From: Spodoptera frugiperda
Lineage: Eukaryota; Arthropoda; Insecta; Lepidoptera; Noctuidae
DNA: 64,000 nt
NCBI RefSeq assembly: GCF_023101765.2
Contig: NC_064225.1
Span: 9,970,001 to 10,034,000, forward strand
Direction: 5' to 3'
In this document: piece after piece, positions 1 to 11,990 of the stretch
How the letters are laid out: the number at the start of each line of letters is the position of its first letter
How positions within the stretch are numbered: the stretch's first letter is position 1
The notes under the pieces: generated by a model
Databases searched by the model: none
What the model saw: the letters and a program-made list of their open reading frames with translations, nothing else
Told to the model about the DNA's origin: nothing
Program-made: the position numbers and the translations under genes

Positions 1-252
1 AACAAACGTGATCTTCGGCCATTGTAAGCACGGGCCTGCGGACGGCGACCAAGGTCGCTGCCCTTCCGGAACCAGACCCGAACGAACGGCGCCTCACGTT
101 CCGCGCGTGCCTCAAACAGCCATCAGACTACCACAGAGAAAGTCCCGACCAGGAGCTGCAGTCTGCTAGCGGTGGTTTTTAGTCAGTAAGAGTCTGACAC
201 TCCCTCGCCCGGGGCGGGAGAAGCCAGGGGAATATTTTCCACCCTTAAAAAA
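1..252 (+). repeat. LINE-A 3' end (R1-like)
   Basis: Degraded copy: coding-end and 3'-UTR sequence with the family landmarks GCTGCAGTCTGCTAGC, TTTTTAGTCAGTAAGAGTCT and a short A-rich end. It is cut by the window edge. The longest relative is at 35708-36545 on the other strand. Confidence 0.75.
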
Positions 253-610
253 GGTGTAAAACTGTTCACATGATCACAAACACTTGCAATTTGTAGCATT
301 AGTAGTGTACTGAACTATCTGAAAACAATAAAAATCAGATTAAACATCATTGTTTACGATAAATAATTATTAGCATAACTATGTAAGTGTATAGATAAAT
401 ATTTATATTCTAATTGAATTCCAATGTATAACGATGTATAAGTTAGTTAATTACCTTAATTTTACGCGATATCCATGGAATAAGTAGTTAAGTGCCTAGA
501 TACATTTTACAATTAAAATTGAATCCAGTATATAAATGTGTAACTACGTAGATACACACTTATGCACCGGGAATGGCTAAAATTCCATAATAATTATCAT
601 TAGGACTTAC

Positions 611-652
611 CTTGTCTAGGTGTGACGAATAAATCTCATTTGGTGGTGACAT
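611..652 (-). CDS. Candidate first coding exon of a minus-strand gene running off the left edge
   Basis: On the minus strand CTCACC-ATG at 652 starts 14 codons (MSPPNEIYSSHLDK) ending at an AAG|GTAAGT donor (donor begins at 610). Upstream lie a TATAAA at 709-704 and a GC-rich, CpG-rich block at 740-830. Any further exons would be left of base 1. The peptide is too short to identify. Confidence 0.27.
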
Positions 653-703
653 GGTGAGATTCTGTCGCCTTTTAATTGCATTTTGCTTTAACGATACTAA
701 GAA

Positions 704-830
704 TTTATAGCGTTCACTATATTAATAAAATATAACGCACCGCTCGCGCGTGCCGCTCGCTGTTACCGCGAAGAACTGAGCGAGCGGCAGATGCCCGCAC
801 CCCGCGTCTCGATCCCCCCGCGTACTACTA
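704..830 (-). promoter_or_regulatory. Possible minus-strand promoter region
   Basis: TATAAA (minus strand, 709-704) lies about 52-57 bp before the candidate ATG. A CpG-rich block (740-830) sits within otherwise AT-rich DNA and matches no repeat family seen here. It is only as good as the candidate exon it precedes. Confidence 0.2.
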
Positions 831-1075
831 TTTAACTGGAACTTCCATATTTGTACGTTGTATTTATTTCCTAGCTAATTCAGATAAATACTTATGCGTC
901 TGAAAAAAACCATGTTCGGCTGTTACAATTTTATTGATATTTTTTTATTGCATAGATACAGGTACGTTGAAGCTAAAAATGCAATAAAAACCATTTCGTG
1001 TATCTGGCAGATACATACTTATACTTAGCGGGTGTCGTTATGTTGAATGGAGACTTTTAAATTGTATCTTTTTGG

Positions 1076-1165
1076 ACGGTTGGCGCGCTGGCTGGGCAAC
1101 TAGCTGCCGTGCAACGTGTAGCAGGTTCGATTCCCGCACGGAGCAACTCTTTGTATCGTGTCTGA
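1076..1165 (+). repeat. SINE-2 head (tRNA-derived)
   Basis: Begins GACGGTTGGCGCGCTGGCTG and carries the B-box-like GCAGGTTCGATTCCCGCAC, the pol III promoter of this SINE family. The tail is missing. Confidence 0.75.
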
Positions 1166-1212
1166 GTGTTTTTAACCCCCGACGCAAAAAGAGGGGTGTT
1201 ATAAGTTTGACG

Positions 1213-1235
1213 TGTCTGTCTGTCTGTCTGTCTGT
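1213..1235. repeat. (TGTC)n microsatellite
   Basis: About six TGTC units. They are followed by GAACGGATGCAGTGATTTC and an A/T-rich stretch ending near 1440 that looks like a degraded retrotransposon 3' end. Confidence 0.85.
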
Positions 1236-1760
1236 GGCATCATAACTCCCGAACGGATGCAGTGATTTCAATTTAGTTTTTTTCGTATGAAAGGGGACTT
1301 ATGTGCGAGTGTTCTTAGACATGTTTGATGAAAATCGGTTGAGCCATTTTAAAGTTATGGGCGGTGAAAGTGGGGAGATTAGCCGAAGGTCTGCAAATAT
1401 ACTGGGATGGGGTCTCAAATTAAACCGCACTGAAAGAATATATTGAAAGATATTATTTTTTCGTATTAACAAAAATAAAAAAATAAATAAAAAAATAAAA
1501 ATTTAATTAAAAATTTAATAACAAAAATATAAAATTTTTAATTTAACGTTTTATTATAAACAAAAAATCTGGCACCAATGTAATCTTTAGCCTACTTATA
1601 GAAACAAAAACTAGTAATTAATAAGTAAAAAAAAAAAAAATTAAAGCGAACAAGCTTGACCTTAGATGTAATCTTTACCTTAACAAAAATCTAAATTATA
1701 GTAAGTATGTGTAATATGTAATATACTAAGCCTAACTTAACCTACCTATAAAAAGTATAA

Positions 1761-2166
1761 AATAAAAAATTAAATTAAAAATTTAAAAATCCCCCGACAA
1801 AAAACTTAATTTCCCTTTAAAAAGTAAAAAATAATAAAAGAAACTTAATCTTAAAGTACCTAAGAATGTACTAATAATTCTAAAAAAAAATACGTCTCGT
1901 TGGGGGACCGCATGAATACGGACTGTACACCGCCGCCCGCGCTTTACTTTAATGTTAACACCAAGCATGTTATACTTATGAACAAATCGTAGATAAGTAA
2001 GAAATAATTAGGAGCGGTCCCCCAACGCGACGTATTTTTTTTTTAGAATTATTAGTACATTCTTAGGTACTTTAAGATTAAGTTTCTTTTATTATTTTTT
2101 ACTTTTTAAAGGGAAACTAAGTTTTCGTGTCGGGGTTTTTTAAATTTTTAATTTAATTTTTTGTGC
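1761..2166. repeat. Long fold-back repeat
   Basis: Bases about 1761-1910 are mirrored by about 2014-2166, around a loop of about 100 bp. Shared landmarks include GGGGGACCGC with GCGGTCCCCC, and TACCTAAGAATGTACTAA with its complement. The arms are close to identical, apart from small indels. It matches no other sequence in the window. Confidence 0.85.
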
Positions 2167-2250
2167 ATGTGAACTTGATGTTTGTAAACGCCCCTACGAC
2201 ACAGGAGAAAGGCCTAGTGTGGGGTAAAGATTTTATAAAAAAAAAAACTG
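2163..2250 (+). repeat. SINE-2 tail
   Basis: Contains GTTTGTAAACGCCCC, GACACAGGAGAAAG, CCTAGTGTGGGGTAAAG and an A run. It abuts the right arm of the fold-back repeat. Confidence 0.7.
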
Positions 2251-2565
2251 AATAGTGTACATTTTAAAATATTAGAAAGATATTTCGATACAAAACTAAC
2301 AATAAATACAGAACAAAGGCAGCAACATTCTTAACAATATACTGCTCAACTTCTTGATGAGGTTAAATAAATACATGGCGTGTTGCCCACGAGTGACTGA
2401 AGGACGTACAAACAACACTACATATTATTTCTAGGCGAATATTGCATCTCAGATATATGAAGATCAATGCTATGAATGACTCTTGCGACTTTGTTTTGTT
2501 GTTCAAACATTTTTGTACCTATTGTTCATCGTAAAGTAAGTATTTGGAAAAAATGCCAAATTGTT

Positions 2566-2682
2566 GCATGCGGTCTAGTAGGGCTATCCGGAGCTGTGGA
2601 CAGCCTAGCGGGTTTTTAGTCAGTAAGTCTTATATGCCCTCTCGCCTCGCCCAAGGCGAAATAATTCATTGGATGATTATGC
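2566..2682 (+). repeat. LINE-A 3' end
   Basis: Short truncated copy (GGAGCTGTGGACAGCCTAGC, TTTTAGTCAGTAAG, CGCCTCGCCCAAGGCG). Confidence 0.7.
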
Positions 2683-2835
2683 ACAAAAAGCGAGCAAATA
2701 GTCAATCGCCCACAATCTACGACATAAACAAATATGAAAGATGCGAATACATTCTAACCCCTTAAAATGGCATACTGCTTTTAATAGACGTGCATTGCAC
2801 AGTGTTGCATTGACACCGATCGCTTACCATCAGAG

Positions 2836-2988
2836 GGCTTAGTACAAGTTAGTTTGACGTTTAACGAGATCGAAACGATAGGGCTTTCACCGTTCTGATT
2901 GGTTAGTTCATTCACACCGGCCAATCAGAACGCCGAAAGCGGTTACGTTACATTTTCGTTCAACGTAAAGCAAACTCGTACTAAGGGT
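2836..2988. mobile_element. MITE-P palindromic element
   Basis: Arms begin TTAGTACAAGTTAGTTTGAC and end GCAAACTCGTACTAAGGGTA, with a GC-rich centre containing two inverted copies of a CCAATCAGA-type motif. Full-length palindrome of about 150 bp. Confidence 0.8.
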
Positions 2989-5393
2989 ACCGATATTTCG
3001 ATCCGAAAATTATCTTTATCAGTTTACTGTAAACTTATTACAAACCACTCAAATAAATAATCAACGTACGACATTTCAATTATTGGTACCAGGACAGCAG
3101 CATAAGTGTAGAGCATCGATATCTTACCCTGGTGTAGAAGCATTGAGACATTTACTACATACACGACAATTCAGTTTAAAGTACCAGGGTGTCATCACAA
3201 GTACAGAAGTTCCTATATAACACACACACACATCCATACACTATCAATTACCACAAACGACGTCCCATTCACGTTGAATATGTTATAACAGGGGATTCCC
3301 ATTCACAATTGTAATTGGACAGTTATAATTAACAGTTTGCCCCGATGACAGCCACTTGGCACCGGCTACCGACCACCGATAGCGATACTCCATTCATTTC
3401 ATTTTGGTCCCGTCTGCAATTAATTTTATGTTTTATTTATTTGGTAATAAGTTTTAGTTTTGTTTGGGTAATGTCTAGACGAAGGATTTTGGATCTAATG
3501 GTTTGTTTGCAAAGTTTGCTGGATTTGTCGTTGTTTTGTTTTGTTTTCTTGTTTTGACAAGAATGGTAAAAACTGTAAAACTGTGTGATAATGCGCATTT
3601 TTTGGTTCGTTATAAAATTATGAATTTTCGTATACTAATTTTCTATGTTTTGTATAAAAAGTCGGAGAAAACTCATTTAATGACGTAAAAGATAATGTTT
3701 TTCTAATATATACCATTTCCATGTCACAATGTTAGTTACCTCATCCGAAACGGCTTCACCGATTTTCACCAAATTTTATATGCATATTCAGTAGATCTGA
3801 GAAACGGGTACTATCTGTTTTCCATACCCTCAAGAGAAGGGCTGTTTACAGTATTTTTTTTACAAAATAATTTATAAGGCGAAACAACATTTGCCGGGTG
3901 TCAGTTAGTTTTTATATAGAATTCTCTACATTATACAGTAATTGATATGTGTTCAAGAATTACATCCAAACAGACAACTTACAGAAAATACATTAATAAT
4001 GTTTCAACAATAAATAGATAATAATTTTCACAACACTCTGTATGCAGTTGCATATAAAAGGTCGAATCACTGAAGCGTTGCTACAGGCTGTGTTGAACAA
4101 AAGAGGTCTTTATGTAGCTTGTTTTTAATTACATTTTCATATGACAACGCTTTGTTGTGCTTGCAATTGTGAATCGTAAGTAGGTGACATATTATTCTGC
4201 TTGTGTTTCATTTGGTCTCGTTCTCATTATTATGCATTTTTTCTTTGAACCAATTAATGGCATCTTCATCTATTTCTTGCCAGTTTCAACAAAAAATAAT
4301 CTATTATGATTAGAATCATATTGTAACTAAAAACTATCTGAAATCGAATTTCTTGATCTAGATTTTTGACAGAAATCCAATAGAATTAATATAAAAAAAT
4401 CATCTTACGTTTGTATACTACGTACCTATACTAAGTTTAGTATTTTAGTATTATTCACGTAAATATACTAAGAATAGCTCTACTAGTTTCGAGTCACAGA
4501 AAGGTTACTACTGCTACTCTCTTGGAATTATGATATATTTCTAAAATAAATATTTTATCTAGAATAAGAGTAGCTTAAGTTACACCTTACTTCATTAGCT
4601 ACCTGCCAATAAAATCACAACAAAATCGGTCCCGCTATTTCAGAGATTAGTCACAACAAACAGACAGCCAAATATTGTAAAACAAATGTTTTGGTGTTTG
4701 TATCTTATCTATATTCATTTTCATATGCAGTAAACGTGGTTACTTCAATATTACAAACAGACACTTCAATTTGATATTAATTAGTCTACATTAATTAAAA
4801 CATTAAAAACATATTCATAACCATTTATTCCGTCCTCCTCTCGACGTATCCATTAAGATCATCTCTGGGTCCTCTTAGAATTGATCTCTAGAGCGTTATC
4901 AACCAGATTAGGGAACAATTCACTCCCCTGCCAAGATGGCCGCGTCATTATAGTCTGTGGACCTCTGATGCGGTCGGTAAAGCCGTGTCGTATAACGGTC
5001 GGTAAAGCAGTGTGATTGATGTTAGGTACGAGAAAATTACAAAGCTGTCAAAATTGATGACATTTCATAAAAAAATGAACTTTTTTTTAATTTTATTTGT
5101 GGTCAAGTCAATGAGAATCTTGTTTTTAGTATGGTTATAGATATTTTTACTTAAGGATCGAATTAAGGACCAATTATAGACTCCGTCCCACACTTGAGTG
5201 TTTTTGAAAAACCGATAAGTCTGCAGTATTAATTTTTTTTTATACTCTGGAATCAAACTGTAGACCTCTAGCGTGCCTGTTACATTTGTGGTCACTAGAC
5301 CAACGAGTGTTGTAAATAAATTGCTAGTAAACTCGAAATAATCTCTAAACTAAGTAAGTAAAATATACACACAACATTACATCAACAGCCTAT
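2989..5393. other. AT-rich stretch without a recognised gene
   Basis: Short open frames only. About 3735-3910 reads like a degraded non-LTR 3' region (CGGCTTCACCGATTTTCACC, CCGGGTGTCAGTTAG). 4800-5040 is richer in GC with no clear coding frame. Nothing else is supported. Confidence 0.6.
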
Positions 5394-5660
5394 TAGTGGC
5401 TAAAGGCTTTTGGTCAGCAGTGGTTGCTGACTAAAGCCTTTTCTCATACAGAGAAGGTTTGAGTATTAATCACCAAGCTTGCTCCTACAAAACTTATAAT
5501 TAGAAATTATTAAGCCGAGGTTTCCGAATGATTTTGACCTAAGCAAATACATATAATTCAGAAAAAGGCACATTGGTGCTTTGTCATTGATAGGTTTCGA
5601 ACACCCACCCATTTCTCATGCATGAGAAGCGGGCATCTTAAACCCTACGGGTTACCACGA
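5394..5660 (-). repeat. SINE-3
   Basis: Minus-strand copy: GGTCAGCAGTGG and GGTTTGAGTATTAATCACC at the left, and TCTCATGCATGAGAAGCGGG with TAAACCCTACGGGTTACCAC (the tRNA-like head) at the right. Confidence 0.7.
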
Positions 5661-6038
5661 CATTACCAGTAAAATACAACGGCACAATAACTTAGCAATT
5701 AATAAGAGTCAGCACGCCGCACGTGCCGCACTCATTTGTAACAATTTCATAAATAACGCTCTTGAAACGTAAGCTCCGGTTCGCGATCATTATTGCCATA
5801 ATAATTTGTTTGTTTCTGTTTTATTTTGCACAACACTTCAGACAAAACCTCTTGGAATTTTTAAGTACTCTTCGGGAAACGAAAATGGAAAATGTCGATA
5901 TTTTTCTCTTTGTGTTGTTGTGGTACACAGTTGTCTGGATTCTTTGCTATGTTTAAGATTATTTAATTACTTATTTATTTATACACTTTATTGTACACCA
6001 TAAAACAAAAAGAACAATTATGAAAAACAATATATATA

Positions 6039-7803
6039 GTCCAGTCATTTGGTAGTTTTACCTGGAAAGTTTTCCGGGAGTTTTGAAAATTGGTGAATTT
6101 ATAGATTTGGGTATGCTCTTTTCGAATTTCAACTTTGCCATCTCGTACAACCGCCGCTCGCGCCGCCATATTGAAAAAATGGCGGCTAAAAATGGTTTTT
6201 TATTAATATCTCCGTTCCGACGCATTTTACGAAAAAATATTTATCTACAAAATTAAACTAGAAAAAATTTCCTACAATTTATGTATTGATAACTTTTTCA
6301 TAAAATCAATAGTTTTTGGCGTACGAGCGCCGCAAAGTATTATTCATCTGCACCACCACGTGTACAAACAATGTGTGTTGTGCAGCAACGACTGTCGCAA
6401 CCGAGGGCTGGGCTCGCTGTCATTGCACAGGGTAAGTCCCCTGTTTGAGGAGTGGCTAGAGAGGCGCCATGACGTCCTCACCTACCGCCTGACGCAGGTG
6501 CTTACCGGACACAGGAGTTTCGGTAGGATCCTGTTTTTGATTGGGCGGGAGGAAACGTCCGGGTGTCATCACTGCGAAGACCGCCCGGAGGACACAGTGG
6601 AACATATAACATAACACATATAACATCAGAAACAGGAACCTACCGAAACTCCCCTGTTTGTACAACACACATTGTTTGTAAACGGTTTTTTATTAATATC
6701 TCCGTTCCGACGCATTTTAAGAAAAAATATTTATCTACAAAATTAAACTAGAAAAAATTTCCTACAATTTATGTATTGATAACTTTTTCATAAAATCAAT
6801 AGCTTTTGGCGTACGAGCGCCGCAAAGTATTATTCATCTGCACCACCACGTGTACAAACAATGTGTTTTTTTTAAATGTATCAATTCTTAAAAACTAATT
6901 ATGATATCTCGTTCAAACCAATTTTCTTTGAAAGTTTCCATTAAAATCTACAGCATATATTTTTTTTAGTTTTCTTACTCACTTATTTTAAAAGTTAGAG
7001 GGCAGGACACATTCTATAGACCTCATTTTTCCACTTTGGAAGTGTCTATCTTTCAAACAATTGATTTTGACGAAAAATGGTTTTAGGAACCATGACGTAT
7101 TTTTAATGGCCTATCCATAGACAACCATCACGGATAGGTTAGACGAAAAAAAAATTTTTTGAAGAGGTGCAGTGACCGCGTGCTCTCCGCCCTCTATCTC
7201 GGAAACGGTGCACCGTATAAAAAAAAGTTTAGACAAAAGTTGTAGAGAATTTTGTATTCTACAATATTGGTATTAAATGCAAATACCAAAAACCCATAGG
7301 AAATGAGATATTTCCAAAAAAGCGCAATAAAACGTTTTTTGGGACCTTTGGACCTTAAAATTTAATAGTTGCTTACACCCTATCATATGTAGGTTTTGAG
7401 ACAAGTTTCAGGCAGTCAATATACAAGTATATACAAAATTACAGCTGGGTATCTCAAATTCCGAGGTGAAATCCTAATTTGACTGGACTAATAATACTTT
7501 GGCGCGCGTACGCCAAAAACTATTGATCTTATGAAAAAGTTATCAATACATAAATTGTAGGAAATTTTTTCTAGTTTAATTTTGTAGATAAATATTTTTT
7601 CGTAAAATGCGTCGGAACGGAGATATTAATAAAATACCGTTTTTAGGCGCCATTTTTTCAATATGGCGGCGCGAGCGGCGGGTGTACGAGGTGGCAAAGT
7701 TGAAATTCGAAAAGAGCATATCCAAATCTATAAATTCACCAATTTTCAAAACTCCCGGAAAACATTCCAGGTAACCCCCTTTTTATCTACCAAATGACTG
7801 GAC
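6039..7803. mobile_element. Large TIR element with internal duplication, TA-flanked
   Basis: The ends GTCCAGTCATTTGGTAG and CTACCAAATGACTGGAC are exact complements, with TA on both sides (6037-6038 and 7804-7805). The inverted arms extend about 300 bp and include a block with AATATGGCGGC and GTTTTTGGCGTACGAGCGCC. That block occurs twice on the left (about 6185-6380 and 6688-6868) and once inverted on the right (about 7490-7645). A second terminus of the same type (GACTGGAC|TA) lies near 7477. No transposase frame was seen, so it is non-autonomous. 6870-7480 is unique in the window. Confidence 0.8.
6371..6612 (+). pseudogene. LINE-A coding fragment captured in a TIR element
   Basis: Translation contains SPLFEEWLERRH, LTYRLTQVLTGH and GCHHCEDRPEDTVEH, the C-terminal zinc-knuckle region of an R1-like non-LTR ORF2. 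It stops at 6612. At 6627-6680 a stretch complementary to parts of the same fragment folds back, so the capture was complex. Confidence 0.8.
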
Positions 7804-7861
7804 TAATATAACAATGGGCGGAAAAGACAGACAAAAAATTGTTCCTTTGGATAATATGCAT

Positions 7862-8110
7862 TTTATCCCCGAAGAGGTAGAGGAGAGCCATGCTTCAGCA
7901 TGAATGAGCTGGCTTGACCGGAATGATACCATGGTCTCACAGAAAACTGACCTACCTGAAACAATCGAAGCGTTGTGTTTCGTTGTGTGAGTGAGGTTAC
8001 CGGAGGCCCAATTACCCCCGTTCCCAATCTTCCCAATCCCTGCTTCCCCAACAACCCTTAAATTCCTTCCCGAATAGGTCGGCAACTCACTTGTAACGCC
8101 TCCGGTAATG
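7862..8110 (-). repeat. Family D copy
   Basis: Reads GAGAGCCATGCTTCAGCATG to CACTTGTAACGCCTCCGG, with GAGTGAGGTTACCGGAGGCC in the middle. It begins about 60 bp right of the TIR element. Confidence 0.75.
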
Positions 8111-8517
8111 TGCACCTCTGCCTACCGCTTCGAGAACAAAAGGCGTGACAATACTATATTCTATGCCACTTAAGACAGTCAGCATAACTTTGACCAACAA
8201 GAACCCAAAATTAACCCTTCCACATACCTAATCACAAACATTATAAGTTGAAAGCTGTTAACCCGTTACATGATTGCGGCGAGATCGATCGGTCTGTCAC
8301 CGGCAGAGAGCTACAAGTACTGTACAATGATGGATGGAACACCGGCTGCTGACCAACAGCCACTCAGTAGTCGATGGCACAAATATAGATGAATTGGATC
8401 GGTGCTGAGTTTCTTTCCAAACGATTTAATTGGTCTAAGTTTATATACTGAGCCGTTTGATCGAGTGGTCATGTCAGGGGAAAATAGTAAGAGTTGTAAG
8501 TTTATAAATTGTATCGT

Positions 8518-8625
8518 CATGCCTTTTATCCCTGAAGGGGTAGGCAGAGGTACACTTTAGGACAGGTAATGCCATTGTACAATGTATACCCACTTTTTAC
8601 CATATTTTGTGTTATTTATAAGTTA
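8518..8625 (-). repeat. SINE-1 tail
   Basis: Minus-strand 3' part: ATGCCTTTTATCCCTGAAGG, GGTAATGCCATTGTACAATG. Confidence 0.65.
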
Positions 8626-8773
8626 TAACATTGGGCGACAACGCACTTGTAATAAATACCTCTGCTGTTTCGGGTGTCTATTGGCAATTGCTTACAATCA
8701 GGTGATTATCGGCTTATCTGCTCGTTTATCGGCTTATTCCATAGGAAAAAAGAAAAAGTTTATAATTTATATC

Positions 8774-8889
8774 TTCAAAGCCTGAGTGAATAGGTTGCTC
8801 ATGGGCAGACGTGCTCCATCGTAGGCCGCATCATCACTTACCATCAGGCGAGATAGCGGCCAAACGTCAACCCATCAAACGTAAAAAAA
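8774..8889 (+). repeat. LINE-B 3' end (Jockey-like)
   Basis: Starts in the coding end (TTCAAAGCCTGAGTGAATAG), then GGGCAGACGTGCTCCATCG and an A run at about 8882. It matches 44236-44580. Confidence 0.75.
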
Positions 8890-11365
8890 GTATACATTGT
8901 TGTTCGATATGCAGAATTGTAATTATATATCTGTATGTACAGTTTCTACCTGAAAGTGACCCATAGCAACAAACCTAAATATTGCTCAGCAGTGTTGTCG
9001 GGAGCCCACCGCTGAACCCACGGTAGACAGGCACTCGGCAACATTTGATAAAACCATTAAAACTTTATAATGAGGGTAGCGAGTCGCGCCAGATGATACT
9101 GTGTCTACAGGGGTGCTACTTACATGCTACTGGTTGTAGAGTGGCGTGGAACTCTTTATAACTTTATACTTTGGTGTTTTTTTTAAAAGGTGTTGAAGAT
9201 TCGGTAACCCTAAGTTAAGGGAGATATTTTTTTAAGAAGGTTTGGAGCGGAGTCTTATCTAGCGTGCTTTTGTTTATTATAACTTTTTTAATATTTGAAA
9301 AATTATAACTATGAAGTATTTTACTCGGTTTCCTACTACCTAGTCAAATTTAATACTTTTTTGAAACTTTGAAACGATATTTTCTATGAAATTGGTATAG
9401 TGTCATCAGATTTTTACGCCAAGATCAGGCAAGAGCAAAATTAAGTAGATCATCAAATCTATGACCGAAAGTGTGATTATTTTTGAATATTTTATTGTAT
9501 TGTAAAGTAGAAATAATTTATATTTGAGTGAGGAAACTACCCAATTCATGACCTCTATTAATGGAGCATATTTTTTATTCTATAAAAAAGAGCCATTTTT
9601 AAGGTCCAATTTAAACAAATGCTTTGATTTTAATTATAAATAGATATTAGTCCTATTATAAAGTCTTTTTGTCAAAGACTTTTGAGGATATATATCCTCA
9701 AAAGTAAGACACATTACAAAAAACAAATCTTTTTAAAAAACAAAACCATGTATACGTTTACCAACACACAGGCGTCCAAAACACCAAAACACCACATCAA
9801 TTTTCCCGCTGGCAACCCTAACGTCTAGCGTGAATGTTCAAGTGTTCTTTCATCTTTTGTTGTCGCGTTTATTAAATTAAACAGAATTAGTGTTGCCAGT
9901 TGTAGTAACAAGGACTGGACTTTGTTTGTTTGTTTGTTTGCGGGGGCACCTCCGAAACTTATTTCATAATATTTCAAAGGAGACCAAAGTACATAGTTTT
10001 GGTTGCTTTAATAAATAGGATTGTTCAGACACATTACGATATTGTTCTACAACTTATTTTTGTTTCGTTTTATACATTTCTGCTTGTGTTGTGTTGATAG
10101 AGTGGTCAAAAAGGATTGTCTGGTCGTGCAAAGTATTATTCGGTCAGGTGAAAGGCTCAGTACCTACTTAACTGCAAAGTGAGCTTAACTGCGAAGACTT
10201 AAAAAAACAACTAATAGGCGCGCAAATTGAATTGCTAATAGCAGGGTGACAGTCGTATAATGTGATTGTGCACTGTGACACAAAAAAAGGCCCACCATTG
10301 GATTATAAGTAAAAAGGTGTAGATAGGTTATAAGCGCTCAGAAAGAGAATGGGACGTTAGATGGAAAATAGAGAAGGGCATGATTTGTAACTTCCCGCGA
10401 TCCCAATAAAGTGTCACGCATTATATCAAAGAGAAATCCAGTTATGACATCTCCTCTTTGTATTTGCTTCATGATTCCAACTATCCTATCAATTTCATTG
10501 GTAATCTGAAAAGCAATTTTTCATTCGAAATGTAAAATATAAGAAAGATAATAGTGTGTGTGTCTGGACGACTGCCAGTCGATGTGGTCTGGCAGTCAAT
10601 CGCGAGTCTGGCAACAATACAGGGTGTCTGTCTTGGAGATAAATTGTAGGCAAGATGAGTAATTGTTTTAGTTTTGTCTATGTATTGTATTGTATTGGAG
10701 TCATGGTCGTATTGTATTTTATTGTTAATGTCTGAAATTACTATAATATAAAAAAGTTATAAGTATTCAAATTGGGTACTTTACTATTGGTGGTCAGCTC
10801 ATAATGAATTTGCAGGTTCATTTTTGCTATTATTTTCATTCGGTATTTAGCTCGTATGACTTTGACATGTAGAAATGTATTTTCAAACGAGAATATCCCA
10901 ACGATTTTAAAATAGAAAATTAAATCTTTTAATAACTACGATTGGTCGTCTAACTACAGTAAATTTTGCATCGCAATAATGTCTACTAAGTTTAATTTTA
11001 AACCAAATTCTATATAAAACATACACCGCACTGCATAAAGAAGCAAAAATTTCAATATCACGTTTGTACGCTTCGTACGGTTTTTGCCCGCCCCGTAATA
11101 GAATCTTGATAAGCGTCGCACCGACACTCTATCCTTGTAACGACGTATTCATACTATGACAGCGACTGTACCTACACTGCACTTTAATAATATTCATATG
11201 TATGTTATATGTCATATATTCTGGCATGGTAATATCGACTGTCATATCTTGGAATTTAGAATGATTTTTCAATGTAGTTTTTCGTTAAATATTAAATTAA
11301 GTATTTTTCAATTTTGGTCTAATATTATGATTTTGTATTATTTCTTTTTTAAATAAAAGTACGAT
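8890..11365. other. No recognised gene; one family H copy
   Basis: Mostly AT-rich sequence. It holds a (TTTG)5 run at 9921-9940 and a family H copy at about 10240-10470 (GTGATTGTGCACTGTGACAC, AAAAAGGTGTAGATAGGTT), with relatives at 43150-43325 and 53690-53915. No spliced coding candidate was supported. Confidence 0.6.
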
Positions 11366-11369
11366 GCTT

Positions 11370-11505
11370 CATACTAGGTTTTTCTCCTGTATCATGGATG
11401 CGTTTACAAAGGTACAATTTCACATGCACTTGACACCCAGACCCTTGCGGAAGTCGAAACCGCTACACGTTGCGCGGCAACCAGTTGCCCAGCTACCATC
11501 TTCAA
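11370..11505 (-). repeat. SINE-2, degraded
   Basis: Contains TAGGTTTTTCTCCTGTATC, GGATGCGTTTACAAAGGTAC and CGCTACACGTTGCGCGGC with a short deletion between. Confidence 0.65.
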
Positions 11506-11554
11506 TCTTACATCTGCTAATAATTATATAGTAATATTTTACATCATTGCCTAT

Positions 11555-11990
11555 TAAGGCAGTTGTCCCACCGGCAACGATTAACGAGTAACGAGTAAAG
11601 CTAGAACTAGCAACGAGTTAGCGAGACGCGTGGCGCGAGTGTATAGTTCCGATATTTGTGTAGCTCAGCTATAAGCGAGTGTGCGAGTGAGGCGGGCGAT
11701 TACTCGCATCAGTACGATACGCTATAGAAAAATGACAATTGGTTGTTCTCTGACGTAAGTTCTAATCGCTTGGCGAGTGTCGCCGAGCGAGTGTTATCTG
11801 TCATAGCTCTTGTCGCTCAGCGACAAACTAGTAAAGCGAGCACTCGCCGGCAGTGTGAACAGTCAGCGATCAACTGTCAGTATATGCATCTCTTTTGTTC
11901 ACACGGAAATTATATCTATTGTACGTTTCTTGAGCGAGAAAATAGCCGATAATTAGTCGTTTTCTCGCCGTTGGTGGGACAACTGCCTAA
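11555..11990. mobile_element. TIR element with TAA target duplication
   Basis: The element runs 11558-11987: GGCAGTTGTCCCACCGGCAA at the left and its complement with one mismatch at the right (TTGGTGGGACAACTGCC). TAA flanks both sides, as expected for PIF/Harbinger-type insertions. The inside is CpG-rich with repeated CGAGT motifs and inverted symmetry. A short open frame (11743-11952) is a by-product. Confidence 0.8.

Noticed and set aside
11743..11952. Arg/Ser-rich open frame
   Set aside because: Lies fully inside the TAA-flanked MITE.
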